Notes: generated from the letters alone by a model not told the origin. A stretch of DNA of 64,000 nucleotides from Allopusillimonas sp048270225 (GCA_048270225.1 JBLWTG010000004.1:186001-250000), one strand, 5' to 3'. Positions 35,942 to 45,466 are shown, counted from the first letter of the stretch. Numbers and translations: made by a program.

Positions 35942-36786
35942 TGCGCGAAGTCTGCCGAGCGTATCGTGTCTTCCCAGGCCTGAATCTGCGTCAGGCGTTC
36001 CTGGAGCTTTTTCACAATCCGGTCATAGCCGGACGAGCCCAGGGGCAGGTGTCGCGGCGCGTCCGCCGACAGCGCAATGTCGTACATAATCGCTGCGGCG
36101 CGCGCCGGATCTCCGGGCTGCCTGCCGCTGTGCGCGGCTGTGGCCTGCATGCGCACGCCTACCGTTTTCTGGTAATCATCGATTGCAGTGATCGTCTGAT
36201 GCAATGACCGGCCGGCCCAGTCCGTTCGGAAGGGGCCGGGTTCTATGCAAGTGACTTTCAGTCCCAGCGGCGCGACTTCAGACGCCAGGGCATCCGACCA
36301 TCCCTCCACCGCATGCTTGCTGGCCGCGTAATAGCCCGAGCCATCCGCGCCAATCAAGCCGGCTACGGAGGTGATATTCATGATGTGGCCTTGCCGCTGG
36401 CTGCGCATTCCCGGCAGCACTGCGCGCGTGAGGGCGAACAGGCCAAAGGTATTGGCCTCGAACTGGGCGCGGATCTCGTCCTCCTCGCCTTCCTCCACCG
36501 AAGCCTGGTAGCCGTAGCCTGCATTGTTCACCAGCACATCTATGCGGCCAAAGCGCGCGATGGCCTCGGAAACCGCCGCTTTGATCTGGCCAGCATCGGT
36601 AACGTCGAGCGGCAGCGCCAGCGCGCGGTCGCCCGCATCGTGAATGATGTCGCGCAGCGTGTCCGGGTCACGCGCCGTGACCACGGCGCAGTTGCCCTGC
36701 GCCAGTACGTGCGCGGCCAGAACGCGGCCGAAACCTGTGGAGCAGCCTGTGATAAACCATACGGGAAGAGAGGAGGCGGGCATCAT
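35938..36786 (-). CDS. Short-chain dehydrogenase/reductase
   Basis: 282 residues (ATG 36786, or the adjacent ATG 36783). The cofactor motif TGCSTGFG is at about 13-20, NNAGYGYQ follows, the Ser is in NITSVAG and the catalytic YxxxK is YYAASKH. The sequence is of the SDR5-like type common in proteobacteria (oxidoreductase with GPFRTDW tail). AGGAATTC precedes the start. It is the middle gene of a MarR-SDR-SLC13 operon; substrate unknown. Confidence 0.9.
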   Translation of the reverse strand: MMPASSLPVWFITGCSTGFGRVLAAHVLAQGNCAVVTARDPDTLRDIIHDAGDRALALPLDVTDAGQIKAAVSEAIARFGRIDVLVNNAGYGYQASVEEGEEDEIRAQFEANTFGLFALTRAVLPGMRSQRQGHIMNITSVAGLIGADGSGYYAASKHAVEGWSDALASEVAPLGLKVTCIEPGPFRTDWAGRSLHQTITAIDDYQKTVGVRMQATAAHSGRQPGDPARAAAIMYDIALSADAPRHLPLGSSGYDRIVKKLQERLTQIQAWEDTIRSADFAQ

Positions 36787-36841
36787 GAATTCCTGGTTGG
36801 TGATGGCCTGGAAAGCAGGCCTTGTTCGAGCATAGCGGGTT

Positions 36842-37354
36842 TCAGGCGCTGGCGTCTGGTTCCGGTGGGCGGGATGCTGCGGCGGCCAGAGGCAGCGCAT
36901 TCCATGTCGGGGCATAGGCGCAGAGCTTGCGCAACAGTTTTTCGAACTGAGCACGCTCTTTTGGCGTCAGGCATGCCGTCATGTCGCGTTCGCGCAGCAC
37001 CAGCCCCGGCATGAAACGGTCATGCTGCCTGCGGCCTGCTTTTGTGATGTACAGAAGTTGTCGGCGCTGGTCTTCGGGATGCGGCTTGCGGACAATCAGG
37101 CCCTTTTTTTCCAGTGCGGTAACTGCGCGGCTGATATTGGTCTTCAGGTGCCCCGAAAAATCGCAGATATCCGTCGCGGCAATCCCGTCCCGAAAGTAAA
37201 GAAAAATCAGTGAAAGGATTTCCGGGCGCGTCAGCCCAAACTCGGATTCGATCGCCCGGAAAGACGGCTCGCGATAGCTGTTGATCATATAGCCCAGCTT
37301 GTAGGCCATCGGGATCGCCACGCCGTCCAGGATATCGCTCAAATGCTGCGTCAT
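36842..37354 (-). CDS. MarR-family transcriptional regulator
   Basis: 170 residues. The winged helix covers LTRPEILSLIFLYFRDGIAATDICDFSGHLKTNISRAVTALEKKGLIVRKPHPEDQRRQLLYIT, with the Asp-x-Arg wing tip DQRR. The Ala/Pro-rich C-terminus is extra. It is first in an operon with an SDR and an SLC13 permease and is divergent from an alpha/beta hydrolase, so it may control both directions. Confidence 0.9.
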   Translation of the reverse strand: MTQHLSDILDGVAIPMAYKLGYMINSYREPSFRAIESEFGLTRPEILSLIFLYFRDGIAATDICDFSGHLKTNISRAVTALEKKGLIVRKPHPEDQRRQLLYITKAGRRQHDRFMPGLVLRERDMTACLTPKERAQFEKLLRKLCAYAPTWNALPLAAAASRPPEPDASA

Positions 37355-37505
37355 GGTTCATCGTTCTCAGGATTGTCCCCAGCAAGTATAGCGGCACCGC
37401 GGGGCGCATCGTATTGTTACTGTTAAATTAGTTGCATATGAGACTATCTGCCGATACACTGATATCAATAATTAAACAGGCCCTGGGTTGGCGCAAGGAG
37501 GCAAG

Positions 37506-38453
37506 GTGATTGCAGACGCTACTGCCGCAGTCGGCATTTCAGCAGGTGCGGCGGCGCTCCCGCGATGCTTTTATTCAGGTACGGCATCGCATCCGGTATA
37601 TGTGGATCACCTGGCGCCGCTCAACGAGGGCAGTGGCAGGCTTCCCATCATCATGTTGCACGGCGCTTTTCATACCGGCTCGGGCTATATCGCCACGCCT
37701 GATGGGCGCGAAGGCTGGGCGCCGTATTTCGCGCGTCGCGGCCATCATGTATTGGCGGTAGACTGGCCAGGTCATGGCCGGTCGCCTGCCGGCCCCGATT
37801 TTCACAAGCTGTCGATGCGTGATGTCGTCCCCGCTATTGCCAGACTGCTGGAGCTGACCGGGCCCGCCATCATCCTGGCGCATTCGGCCGGCGGGCCGAT
37901 AGCCTGGTCTGTGTGCGAGAGCCATCCTGACAAGGTCGCCGCCGTGGTTGGCATTGCGCCCGGGCCGCCCTCGAATATCCAGGCCGAATTGCCGGATGAC
38001 CGCGCTGCGATCGAAGCGCTCAAGTTTGATGAAGCCGCCGGGTGCCCTGTGTACTCACCGCTTGATGCACCTGTGTATGTCGATATCCAGTTCATTCAGG
38101 ATTTCTGGGCCAATTCCGCGCAGTTCCCTCAGGGGGGCATAGACGCATATGCCGGATCCATCGTCGCAGAAAGTCCGGTGGTCCTGAATGAGCGATTCAA
38201 TATCGGCAGCGGCGGCCTGGCGCTGTCCAGTCCGCAGACTGTTGCGCAGCGCCCCATTCTGATCGTTACGGGGGACAGCGACCCTCGCCACCCCCGGCAT
38301 GTTGACGAAAAACTGGCGCAGTATCTGAACGGGCAGCATCTCTGGCTGGCCGATGTAGGCATACAGGGCAATGGCCACATGCTCATGCTGGAACAGAACA
38401 GCGACGAAATCGCCAGCCGGATCGCCGGTTGGATGGATGACAAGGGCCTGTAA
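37506..38453 (+). CDS. Alpha/beta-hydrolase
   Basis: 315 residues, cytosolic. LHGAFHTGSG forms the oxyanion loop, DWPGHGRSP follows, the nucleophile elbow is AHSAGG (Ser127), VTGDSD supplies the acid and NGHMLMLE the catalytic His. I chose GTG 37506 because AAGGAGG ends 4 bases before it. It is followed by an orphan binding-protein gene with a hairpin between them. An esterase or lactonase role is likely but the substrate is unknown. Confidence 0.85.
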   Translation: MIADATAAVGISAGAAALPRCFYSGTASHPVYVDHLAPLNEGSGRLPIIMLHGAFHTGSGYIATPDGREGWAPYFARRGHHVLAVDWPGHGRSPAGPDFHKLSMRDVVPAIARLLELTGPAIILAHSAGGPIAWSVCESHPDKVAAVVGIAPGPPSNIQAELPDDRAAIEALKFDEAAGCPVYSPLDAPVYVDIQFIQDFWANSAQFPQGGIDAYAGSIVAESPVVLNERFNIGSGGLALSSPQTVAQRPILIVTGDSDPRHPRHVDEKLAQYLNGQHLWLADVGIQGNGHMLMLEQNSDEIASRIAGWMDDKGL

Positions 38454-38469
38454 AAGGCCGGGCGTAATA

Positions 38470-38509
38470 CTGGTGTCTGCGCAGGCCAGACATGACGGCG
38501 CAGCACCAG
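38470..38509 (+). other. Intercistronic hairpin before the binding-protein gene
   Basis: CTGGTG-tc-TGCGC (38470-38482) pairs with GCGCA-g-CACCAG (38498-38509), an 11-bp interrupted stem with a 15-base loop and no T tract. It could stabilise or attenuate the downstream binding-protein message. Confidence 0.4.
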
Positions 38510-38545
38510 TCATTCAGAAAAACAACTCAATACCTGGAGACCAAC

Positions 38546-39778
38546 ATGTTCAATAGACTCAAACTGCTTGCCGCGCTGGGCGGTGCAACGCTCTGTATGA
38601 GCGTCAACGCACAGGTCACCGACGATGTGGTCAGGATAGGCGTGCTGACCGATATGGCCGGCGTCACGGCCGACGTGACGGGGAAAGGGTCACTGGTGGC
38701 TGCCCAGATGGCGGTACAGGAGTTCGGCAATACCGTACTTGGCAAGCCTGTTGAAATCATTTCTGCCGACCATCAACACAAGACCGACCTGGGGGCATCC
38801 ATCGCCAGGCAATGGTATGACACCGGGGGCGTCGATGTTATCGTCGATATTCCCAATTCGTCGATCGCTCTTGCCGTGCAGCGCATCGCGCGCAACAGTA
38901 AAAAGCTGGTGATTTTCTCGGGTGCGGGCACGACGGCACTCACCAACGAACAGTGTTCTCCCTATGGCTTTCACTGGACCTACGATACCTATGCGATGGC
39001 GCACGGCACCGCATCGGCCGTGGTCGAAGATGGCGGAAAATCCTGGTTCATCCTCGCGTCTGACTACGCCTTTGGTGCGCAGTTGGCCAAAGATACCAGC
39101 GAGGTTGTGCTCGCAGAGGGCGGCAAGGTGCTGGGCACGGTCCGGCATCCGCTCAACGTTGCGGATTTTGCGTCCTTTCTGTTGCAGGCGCAGTCTTCAG
39201 GCGCTCAGGTGATTGGCATCGCCAACGCAGGCAATGACACCATCAACGCGATCAAGCAGGCAGGCGAGTTCGGCATTACACAGGCCGGCCAGAGCCTGGC
39301 GGCCATGATTCTCATGATCAACGACGTGCACAGCCTGGGCCTGGAGAAGGCGCAGGGCACCTACCTGACAACGGCATCCTATTGGGACATGGACGAGCAG
39401 ACGCGGAAATGGTCCAAGGCGTTCATGGAAAAGACAGGCGCCATGCCGTCCATGCTCCAGGCCGGCGTATATGGGTCGGTGTTGCACTATCTCAAGGCAG
39501 TCAAGGCGGCAGGCACCGACGATGCCGACCAAGTGGCCGCAAAAATGCGCGCCTTGCCCATCAATGACGCGTTTACGCACAATGCGCGGATACGCGAAGA
39601 CGGCCGTGTGCTCAGGGACATGTACCTGGCCAAGGTAAAGACCCCGGCGGAGTCCAAATATCCCTGGGATTACTTCAAGATCGTGCGCACCATCCCTTCC
39701 GACAAGACCGCCATGCCTTTGTCGCAGAGCACATGCTCGATGGTGACGCGCGCAGCTGGGGGCGCGAAGAAACAATAG
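38546..39778 (+). CDS. Branched-chain-amino-acid-type ABC substrate-binding protein, orphan
   Basis: 410 residues of the LivK-like (Peripla_BP_6) family. The signal peptide ends near VNA-QVTDD. RIGVLTDMAGVTADVTGKGS, VDVIVDIPNSSIALAVQRIA, SGAGTTALTNEQCSPYGFHWTYDTY and WFILASDYAFG are typical of members that bind aromatic or other organic acids. No Liv permease or ATPase genes are adjacent, so it must use a transporter elsewhere or act as a sensor. SD TGGAGACC precedes ATG 38546. Confidence 0.88.
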   Translation: MFNRLKLLAALGGATLCMSVNAQVTDDVVRIGVLTDMAGVTADVTGKGSLVAAQMAVQEFGNTVLGKPVEIISADHQHKTDLGASIARQWYDTGGVDVIVDIPNSSIALAVQRIARNSKKLVIFSGAGTTALTNEQCSPYGFHWTYDTYAMAHGTASAVVEDGGKSWFILASDYAFGAQLAKDTSEVVLAEGGKVLGTVRHPLNVADFASFLLQAQSSGAQVIGIANAGNDTINAIKQAGEFGITQAGQSLAAMILMINDVHSLGLEKAQGTYLTTASYWDMDEQTRKWSKAFMEKTGAMPSMLQAGVYGSVLHYLKAVKAAGTDDADQVAAKMRALPINDAFTHNARIREDGRVLRDMYLAKVKTPAESKYPWDYFKIVRTIPSDKTAMPLSQSTCSMVTRAAGGAKKQ

Positions 39779-39953
39779 GACGGGGCTGTCGAGCCATGAC
39801 AGGTGCTTAACGAAGCGTTGCAATGCTGGATTGAATCCATTGTTACAATACGCCGAACATCACAGCATCGGCGTTCGGTCGCTGCACGCCATTTACATGA
39901 TGCCGGCGTTGCGGCGCTTGACGCGCAGTAATAAAGACAGCAGCCTGTCCTTC

Positions 39954-40811
39954 ATGAGCACATTGCACACACAGATTCCCGCCAACGAGCGAGGGCGAGA
40001 CTTCATCATTGGCGACCTCCATGGCTGCCTGGACCTGCTTGAAGCAGAAATGGCCCGCCATCAATTCGACCCTTCCGTGGATCGAATGTTTTCTGTCGGC
40101 GATCTGGCCGACAGGGGCCCCGACGCCATGGGCTGTCTGCGCTTATTGAACCAGCCATGGTTCTATGCGGTACGCGGCAACCACGAAGACATGCTGCTGG
40201 GGTATCTGCCGCCCTCGGGATCGTCGATCAAGCCCAGCCCCGGCGCCGGCGCGCTGCTCATGCGCAACGGCGGCGCATGGGTAGACGCACTGAGTATCGA
40301 CGAGATGATGGAAATCAGGGACACCCTCCTGCCCAAGATTGCCGCGCTGCCTTATGTCATCACGGTAGGGCAGGGGGAGGCCAGGTTCAACGTGGCCCAT
40401 GCCGAGCTCATGACGCTCGGCGGCAAGGAAGACAAGCCGGGCTTCTGGCGCCGTCTTGCCGGATCAGGCAGCAAGAAACCGGACGCCCGGCGAGTCGTCA
40501 CGGATGCCATGCTCAATGATGCGCTGTTGTCCGGCATGACAGAGCCGGTCATGTGGGGCCGCAGGCTTGTGCAGCAGGTCGATGCCGCCACGTGCAAGAC
40601 GCTCGCCACGCCTCAGGGCCCACTGCTGCTAAGCCAGAACGCCTATTATCCCGGCCTGTCGCTCACCTATGTGGGCCATACGCCGATGCCCAGCATGATG
40701 ATGCATGCTTCTCACATGTTCATTGATCGGGGGGCGTATATGCGGGATGAGACCAGCGAACTGTTGATGGTGGATCATCGACAGGTATTGGGGTGGCTGG
40801 GTTTGGGGTGA
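39954..40811 (+). CDS. PPP-family metallophosphoesterase (serine/threonine phosphatase-like)
   Basis: 285 residues. The metallophosphoesterase motifs GDLHGC, GDLADRGPD and GNHED are all present, with a C-terminal VGHTPMPSMM giving the last metal His. It resembles lambda phosphatase and PrpA but with a longer central region. It is cytosolic, with no signal. ATG 39954 begins just ahead of the domain; an in-frame start at 39831 would add an unlikely N-terminus. It converges on a LysR gene with a 37-bp overlap. Confidence 0.87.
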   Translation: MSTLHTQIPANERGRDFIIGDLHGCLDLLEAEMARHQFDPSVDRMFSVGDLADRGPDAMGCLRLLNQPWFYAVRGNHEDMLLGYLPPSGSSIKPSPGAGALLMRNGGAWVDALSIDEMMEIRDTLLPKIAALPYVITVGQGEARFNVAHAELMTLGGKEDKPGFWRRLAGSGSKKPDARRVVTDAMLNDALLSGMTEPVMWGRRLVQQVDAATCKTLATPQGPLLLSQNAYYPGLSLTYVGHTPMPSMMMHASHMFIDRGAYMRDETSELLMVDHRQVLGWLGLG

Positions 40812-41728
40812 TGTTCAGTCTGCGCGGCGTGCGAACGCCCGGCGCCGATCACCGAAACGCAAACGTCCAGAACAGATCGCGAAAACCAGGTGGCCCTGTC
40901 TCCTGCGTCGTGCGGGTAGACGAAGTAGAAGTCGACATCGGGCGATGCTGGCTTTGTATTGATTTCCTCCAGGGCGCCTGCCGCCACCTCTTTCGTATAG
41001 CGCGACCTGGGCAAGAGCGCGACACCCTCGCCAAGCATGGCCAGTCTGGCCAGAAGTTCCATGTTGTTGGAAGATACCGTTGCAGAAAACGGTGTTCTCG
41101 CCTGCGCGAACCATTGTCTGATGACCGGGTAATGATGGGACTTTTCGCTGAAAGAAAGTATCGGCCACGCCAGCAACTCAGATGGCACAATGTCTTTTTT
41201 GGGTATATCAAGCGCGGGGCTGGCCATCCAGACAAACTTATCCTTTCCCAACGGGGTGCAGTTCAGATACTCCTCGGTGGGAAGACCAGCGACAATCGCT
41301 GCATCCAGTTTCCTGGCGCGCAGCAATTCGAGTAGGTTGTCGGTCAGGTCGACATGCAGGGCAAGCTTTATCCCCGGGTACTCCGCCCTTATCCTGGATA
41401 CTGCTTGCGGCATAGAGGTTGCGGCCAGGTGGCCGGCCACGCCCAGTCGGAATAATCCCGTCAACTTTTCTTTATCGCTTATCTGGTGCTGCAAATACTG
41501 TGCGAACGAAACAAGCTGACGGGCACCCTCCAGAAGGTCATGCCCCTTGGGCGTTAACTCGGCTTTCTGCATCCTGCTTCGAACAAAGAGAGATACCCCG
41601 AAAAACGCTTCCAGCTCCTTGATGCGCGCAGAAATGGTCGATTGGGTAAGGTGAAGCTGTTCCGCGGCGGCGGCAAACGAGCCTCCGTCGACGATCTGGA
41701 TAAATGCTTCCAGTTGGCGAATGTTCAT
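40775..41728 (-). CDS. LysR-family transcriptional regulator
   Basis: 317 residues. The HTH is MNIRQLEAFIQIVDGGSFAAAAEQLHLTQSTISARIKELEAFF. The effector domain runs to about residue 295, followed by a basic tail. It sits directly downstream of the TauD-type dioxygenase gene on the same strand (15-bp gap) and may be part of that transcript. The last 37 bp overlap the convergent phosphatase gene. Confidence 0.9.
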   Translation of the reverse strand: MNIRQLEAFIQIVDGGSFAAAAEQLHLTQSTISARIKELEAFFGVSLFVRSRMQKAELTPKGHDLLEGARQLVSFAQYLQHQISDKEKLTGLFRLGVAGHLAATSMPQAVSRIRAEYPGIKLALHVDLTDNLLELLRARKLDAAIVAGLPTEEYLNCTPLGKDKFVWMASPALDIPKKDIVPSELLAWPILSFSEKSHHYPVIRQWFAQARTPFSATVSSNNMELLARLAMLGEGVALLPRSRYTKEVAAGALEEINTKPASPDVDFYFVYPHDAGDRATWFSRSVLDVCVSVIGAGRSHAAQTEHHPKPSHPNTCR

Positions 41729-41742
41729 CCTGAAAAGCCAGT

Positions 41743-42756
41743 CTATCCGTTGTAGAAGCGCTTGCCTTCGCCGCGCAGCCACAGACGAACCAGGTGTCTT
41801 CGACGCTCTTCCTCTGGATAATCCGTGAAGCCGGTGCGTCGATGTCCTAGCCGCTTGTTGTCGATGATCTGGATTTGCCCTGGTTCGAAATAAAATTCCC
41901 GAAAGAAAGCGGGCCCGCGCATGATTGCCTCGAACGTATCCAGTGCTTCCTGTCCCTTCTTGTCCAGCTCCTGGCCCGCCATGCTATATCCATTAATGAT
42001 ATGTCGGTAGGACAGCCGGCATATCAGCTTGCCGTCAACCACCTCAAGCAAAGGGTGGCTTATAAGACGGGGCGACTGCGCGCTGTGCTCCATCTGGCGG
42101 TTGAACAGATAGGGTTCAAACAGGCGGTCAACAAGTTCCGGATGCCGTTTGAGCATTTCATTGAATACCGCCTGAAAACTGATAATGCTGCTCACACCGC
42201 CTTCCTTCGCTTTCTGAAGACATAACAGCGACACGTAATCGGGTGGACACACGTTATAGCTGTTATCAGTATGGAAGTTCTGTTCCAGGCTGGTCACGTC
42301 TGGCCGGACGCCGTTGCCCGGCGCCACTCCCGAATCCCTCACATCGTAGACCAGCTTTCCGTCCCAGCTTTGGGCGACGGGGCGGGATATAAGCTGCATC
42401 AACGTCCAGTAGATTTTCTTTGCCTCATCTCTGGTGTAGTCATCCATGGGCAGACGGTCGATGATGACAAAGCCCACGCCGTCATCCAGGATCGCACGGC
42501 ATTGCTTCATGAGCGCACTGCATGTTGGCAGTTCGAACATGGCAGGTTCAAGAAACTCGATCGGCAGCGGATTTTCCCGCAATACATGAACAACGTCGTT
42601 GATTTCCGCTAAAGCCTCTGCGTCGAGAGATACGATGCCATCGCTTGGAGCCAACTTGGCATTGGTCCAGGCGATTTGTCCCGCAAGCTCGTTTTTGGGT
42701 ATCGCCGCGCCCGGATTGCTTGGATCCTGCTCAAGAATGCCGTTCTGTCTTAGCAT
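41743..42756 (-). CDS. TauD-like Fe(II)/2-oxoglutarate dioxygenase
   Basis: 337 residues. The facial triad is His162-x-Asp164 (NFHTDNSYN) and His305 (RLGHRRTGF), with Arg324 as a candidate 2-oxoglutarate ligand. The N-terminal 80 residues and the surrounding sequence (FIIDRLPMDDY-like, DVRDSGVAPG) differ from sulfonate-type TauD and recall TauD members that hydroxylate amino-acid or carboxylate substrates. ATG 42756 has AGGAGAG in front. It follows a COG4529-like FAD protein gene and a Bug receptor gene on the same strand. Confidence 0.86.
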   Translation of the reverse strand: MLRQNGILEQDPSNPGAAIPKNELAGQIAWTNAKLAPSDGIVSLDAEALAEINDVVHVLRENPLPIEFLEPAMFELPTCSALMKQCRAILDDGVGFVIIDRLPMDDYTRDEAKKIYWTLMQLISRPVAQSWDGKLVYDVRDSGVAPGNGVRPDVTSLEQNFHTDNSYNVCPPDYVSLLCLQKAKEGGVSSIISFQAVFNEMLKRHPELVDRLFEPYLFNRQMEHSAQSPRLISHPLLEVVDGKLICRLSYRHIINGYSMAGQELDKKGQEALDTFEAIMRGPAFFREFYFEPGQIQIIDNKRLGHRRTGFTDYPEEERRRHLVRLWLRGEGKRFYNG

Positions 42757-42829
42757 CACACTCTCCTTTGCATAGGAAGTCATGGGGAGATTCCAGTCTA
42801 TTTCTTATAGTCCCGCGAGGCCAAACTAA

Positions 42830-44434
42830 TTATTTTTGGGCCAGCATATCGAAATTATCAATATCCCGCACCGGCACCGCCTCCCGGGCCATCTCTATCG
42901 AAATGCGCTGCGCCTGCGCCTGTGCAAGCCGGGCGTTGATGTCCATGGAAAGCGTCCAAAAGTAAGTGCCCGCGGCAAGGCTGCCGAGTAAAGACAGATT
43001 GCGCTGTACTTTGCCCGAAGTATCCATCACACACCCGGTGTTGTAATCAAGTCGGGCGCCGCCAGATGGATCGGAAGAAATGTATCCCGCTTCAAGCAAC
43101 TGGGCGATCAAACCGTCTCTCGTGTTCGACGGGTCCAGGGAGAAACTGGTGGCATTGATCACATAATCCACCTTCAATGATTCATGATTGTGTTGCCGCG
43201 TATCTGCGAGTCCCGTCTTGCTCCGATGGATAAAGAACGCCTGAGCGCGCGGATCATGGCTGCAAGCTGTAAAGCCAGGTAGCACCTTCAAGGTATGCTG
43301 CCGGAAATAGGCCTGAAGTTTCAAGGCGTTCATGAGTGGAAAAGTAGCGCGTCGCGCCATCCATAAGGAACGCCACTTTCTGTGGTAGTCAAGACGCTGT
43401 TCTTCGGACAGGCGTTGCCATACGATATCGATGACATCGTTGCTGGCGCTGCATACCACCTGCCAGAGCCGCTCCTGCTCCTGCGATACTGCTATCTCGT
43501 GATCAAGCGCGCTGTGCGCTGGTAAGTCGGGACCCAGGACGTCAGCCATGTCCAGCCGTCCTCCCAGGGCCTCCAGGTGGGACACCAGCAGCGAAAAAAA
43601 GCTTTCCAGGGTCAGCTCGCCGCCGTTAGCCTGCACGTGATCTTCCACATCTTCGGCCGTCAGTCTGCGCTCCAGCTTTGTACGATTCAGCTTGCTGCGC
43701 ACGGAGGGCAGGCGCCCATTTCTGGAAACACAGATGATTTCGCCGCGATGCCCGGATTCCCGGAGGGCGACAATGGCGTCCACAGCGCTCAGGCTTGATC
43801 CAATAATACCAACCGACGCACTCTGTTCTATTTCATGAGCCAGCTTACTGACAGGGTAGGGGGCATTGAAATAGCGGGCAAGGCCGTCCAGTGTCGGGAA
43901 CGCCGTAGAAGGCAGATTGCCGTTGCACAGCACGACGCGCTTGGCCGTGTAGCGTCGGCTGCCGTCGACCAATACACGCCAGTCACCGTTTTCGGATTCG
44001 CACAAGCCTACGACGCGCTGCGCGACATGCTGGATGATGAAGCCGCTTTTCCTGCATTCCGCAACCGCCTCTTCAAAGACGCTTTCCATGTAAAGCCCGA
44101 ACAATGGCCTGGGCAGAAAAGCGCTATCGTCGAAATGCTCGACCATGAAACGAGACAGAACCGATGCCGGCTGTGCTGACAGCCAGCGGTGAAAATGAGC
44201 CTTGTCGTTGGCGAACGCGCTCATGTTCCTGACGGGTATGTTCAGGAGGTTGCTGGGCAAGTCATCATGGTAGGCATCCCCCGCACCCGGACGCTGGCGC
44301 GGCTCGAACAGCAGAATCGTTGCGGGATGTTTTATTCGATCTCCTTCCTGCTGCAGGCAATTTACCAGCTGAGCCAGAAACGAAACGCCGACCGACCCGC
44401 CGCCGATAATCGCTATGTCCGCATTCGTATCCAT
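42830..44434 (-). CDS. FAD/NAD(P)-binding protein, COG4529-like
   Basis: 534 residues. The N-terminal dinucleotide-binding motif is IAIIGGGSVGVSFL, and a second one is GIIGSSLSAVDAIVAL near residue 215. LNIPVRNMSAF is the family's third marker (NAD_binding_9). No signal peptide or membrane helix is seen. Members are flavoproteins of unassigned or monooxygenase-like function. Its place between a Bug receptor and a TauD-like dioxygenase suggests that the two oxidise one imported substrate in turn. That is inference. Confidence 0.8.
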   Translation of the reverse strand: MDTNADIAIIGGGSVGVSFLAQLVNCLQQEGDRIKHPATILLFEPRQRPGAGDAYHDDLPSNLLNIPVRNMSAFANDKAHFHRWLSAQPASVLSRFMVEHFDDSAFLPRPLFGLYMESVFEEAVAECRKSGFIIQHVAQRVVGLCESENGDWRVLVDGSRRYTAKRVVLCNGNLPSTAFPTLDGLARYFNAPYPVSKLAHEIEQSASVGIIGSSLSAVDAIVALRESGHRGEIICVSRNGRLPSVRSKLNRTKLERRLTAEDVEDHVQANGGELTLESFFSLLVSHLEALGGRLDMADVLGPDLPAHSALDHEIAVSQEQERLWQVVCSASNDVIDIVWQRLSEEQRLDYHRKWRSLWMARRATFPLMNALKLQAYFRQHTLKVLPGFTACSHDPRAQAFFIHRSKTGLADTRQHNHESLKVDYVINATSFSLDPSNTRDGLIAQLLEAGYISSDPSGGARLDYNTGCVMDTSGKVQRNLSLLGSLAAGTYFWTLSMDINARLAQAQAQRISIEMAREAVPVRDIDNFDMLAQK

Positions 44435-44452
44435 GGCTGTTCCGTCCGGTAA

Positions 44453-45430
44453 TTAATTAATGCCGGCGCGATCGATCACATCTCCCCATATTGATACCTC
44501 ATTGGCCAGCTCCTTATCCGTCTCCGCTGGTGAAGTAGGCTGCGCTATGGCGCCCTGGACCGCGAGCGACTTCTTTACTTCGTCACTTGCGGCGATGCGT
44601 TTCATGGCGTCAGATATCTGTGTAAGTATGGCCGGGGGTGTGCCTTTGGGCGCCATAAGCGCATAGCGGGTACTTAAATCGAAATTCTTTACGCCTGACT
44701 CCATCAGTGTAGGCACGTCCGGTAATTGCGCGACTCGGCTGGCCGTCGTAACGGCAAGAAAGCGGACTTTGTTGCTTTTCGCATGCGGCAGGAGCGTGGG
44801 CATCGTTTCAAACACAATGTCCACCTGTCCTCCCAACAGATCAGTCATGGCCGGGCCACTGCCTTTATATGGCACATGCAGAAACTTTGTACCCGTTTCG
44901 AGTTGAAACTTTTCGCCGACCATGTGCTGCGAAGATCCGACCCCCGCCGAGCCGAAGGTGAGCGTGCCCGGTTCCTTCTTGGCCAGCGCAATGAGTTCCT
45001 TGATGCTCTTTACGGGTAATGAGGAGCGTACAACCACCGCGAGCGGCGTCGATGTCCCCATGGAGATTCCCGCGAAATCATCCGGAAACTTGTACTTTGG
45101 ATTACGACCAGGCAGCTTGGAGTTGATGGCGTGGCTGCCCACAGCGCCCATCAGAAGCGTGTAACCGTCCGGTGCTGATGAGGCAACGAACTGAGCCCCT
45201 ATGTCGCCGCCGGCGCCTGCCTTGTTCTCGACGATCACCGGCTGGCCCAGAAGCGCGCCGAGCCGGTCTGCGTAGAGCCGGCCGGTGAAGTCTGATGCGC
45301 CGCCGGGAGGGTATGGAACCACCATACGGATTGGTTGAGTCGGCCAGCTCTGGGCAGAGGCCGCGAGAGTGGTGATGGCGAGCAATACGCCGGCAATTAA
45401 TCTGCAAACACCTTTGTTCGGCTTATCCAT
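44453..45430 (-). CDS. Bug-family tripartite tricarboxylate receptor
   Basis: 325 residues with a signal peptide ending near ASA-QSWP. It has QPIRMVVPYPPGGASDFTGR, VIVENKAGAGGDIGAQFVA, APDGYTLLMGAVG, HVPYKGSGPAMTDLLGGQVD and QLPDVPTLMESG. ATG 45430 follows GGAGAC (the upstream ATG at 45442 forms part of that Shine-Dalgarno). It is the first gene of a likely Bug / FAD protein / dioxygenase / LysR operon and is divergent from an IpdAB-like pair. Confidence 0.92.
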   Translation of the reverse strand: MDKPNKGVCRLIAGVLLAITTLAASAQSWPTQPIRMVVPYPPGGASDFTGRLYADRLGALLGQPVIVENKAGAGGDIGAQFVASSAPDGYTLLMGAVGSHAINSKLPGRNPKYKFPDDFAGISMGTSTPLAVVVRSSLPVKSIKELIALAKKEPGTLTFGSAGVGSSQHMVGEKFQLETGTKFLHVPYKGSGPAMTDLLGGQVDIVFETMPTLLPHAKSNKVRFLAVTTASRVAQLPDVPTLMESGVKNFDLSTRYALMAPKGTPPAILTQISDAMKRIAASDEVKKSLAVQGAIAQPTSPAETDKELANEVSIWGDVIDRAGIN

Positions 45431-45440
45431 ATAAGTCTCC

Positions 45441-45466
45441 ATAAGCTTATATCCTATAATTTAGGA
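45441..45466. promoter_or_regulatory. Palindromes upstream of the Bug gene
   Basis: ATAAGCTTAT (45441-45450) is a perfect palindrome, and TCCTA-TAATT-TAGGA (45452-45466) a perfect inverted repeat. Both lie just upstream of the minus-strand Bug start, over its leader or promoter. Confidence 0.4.
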
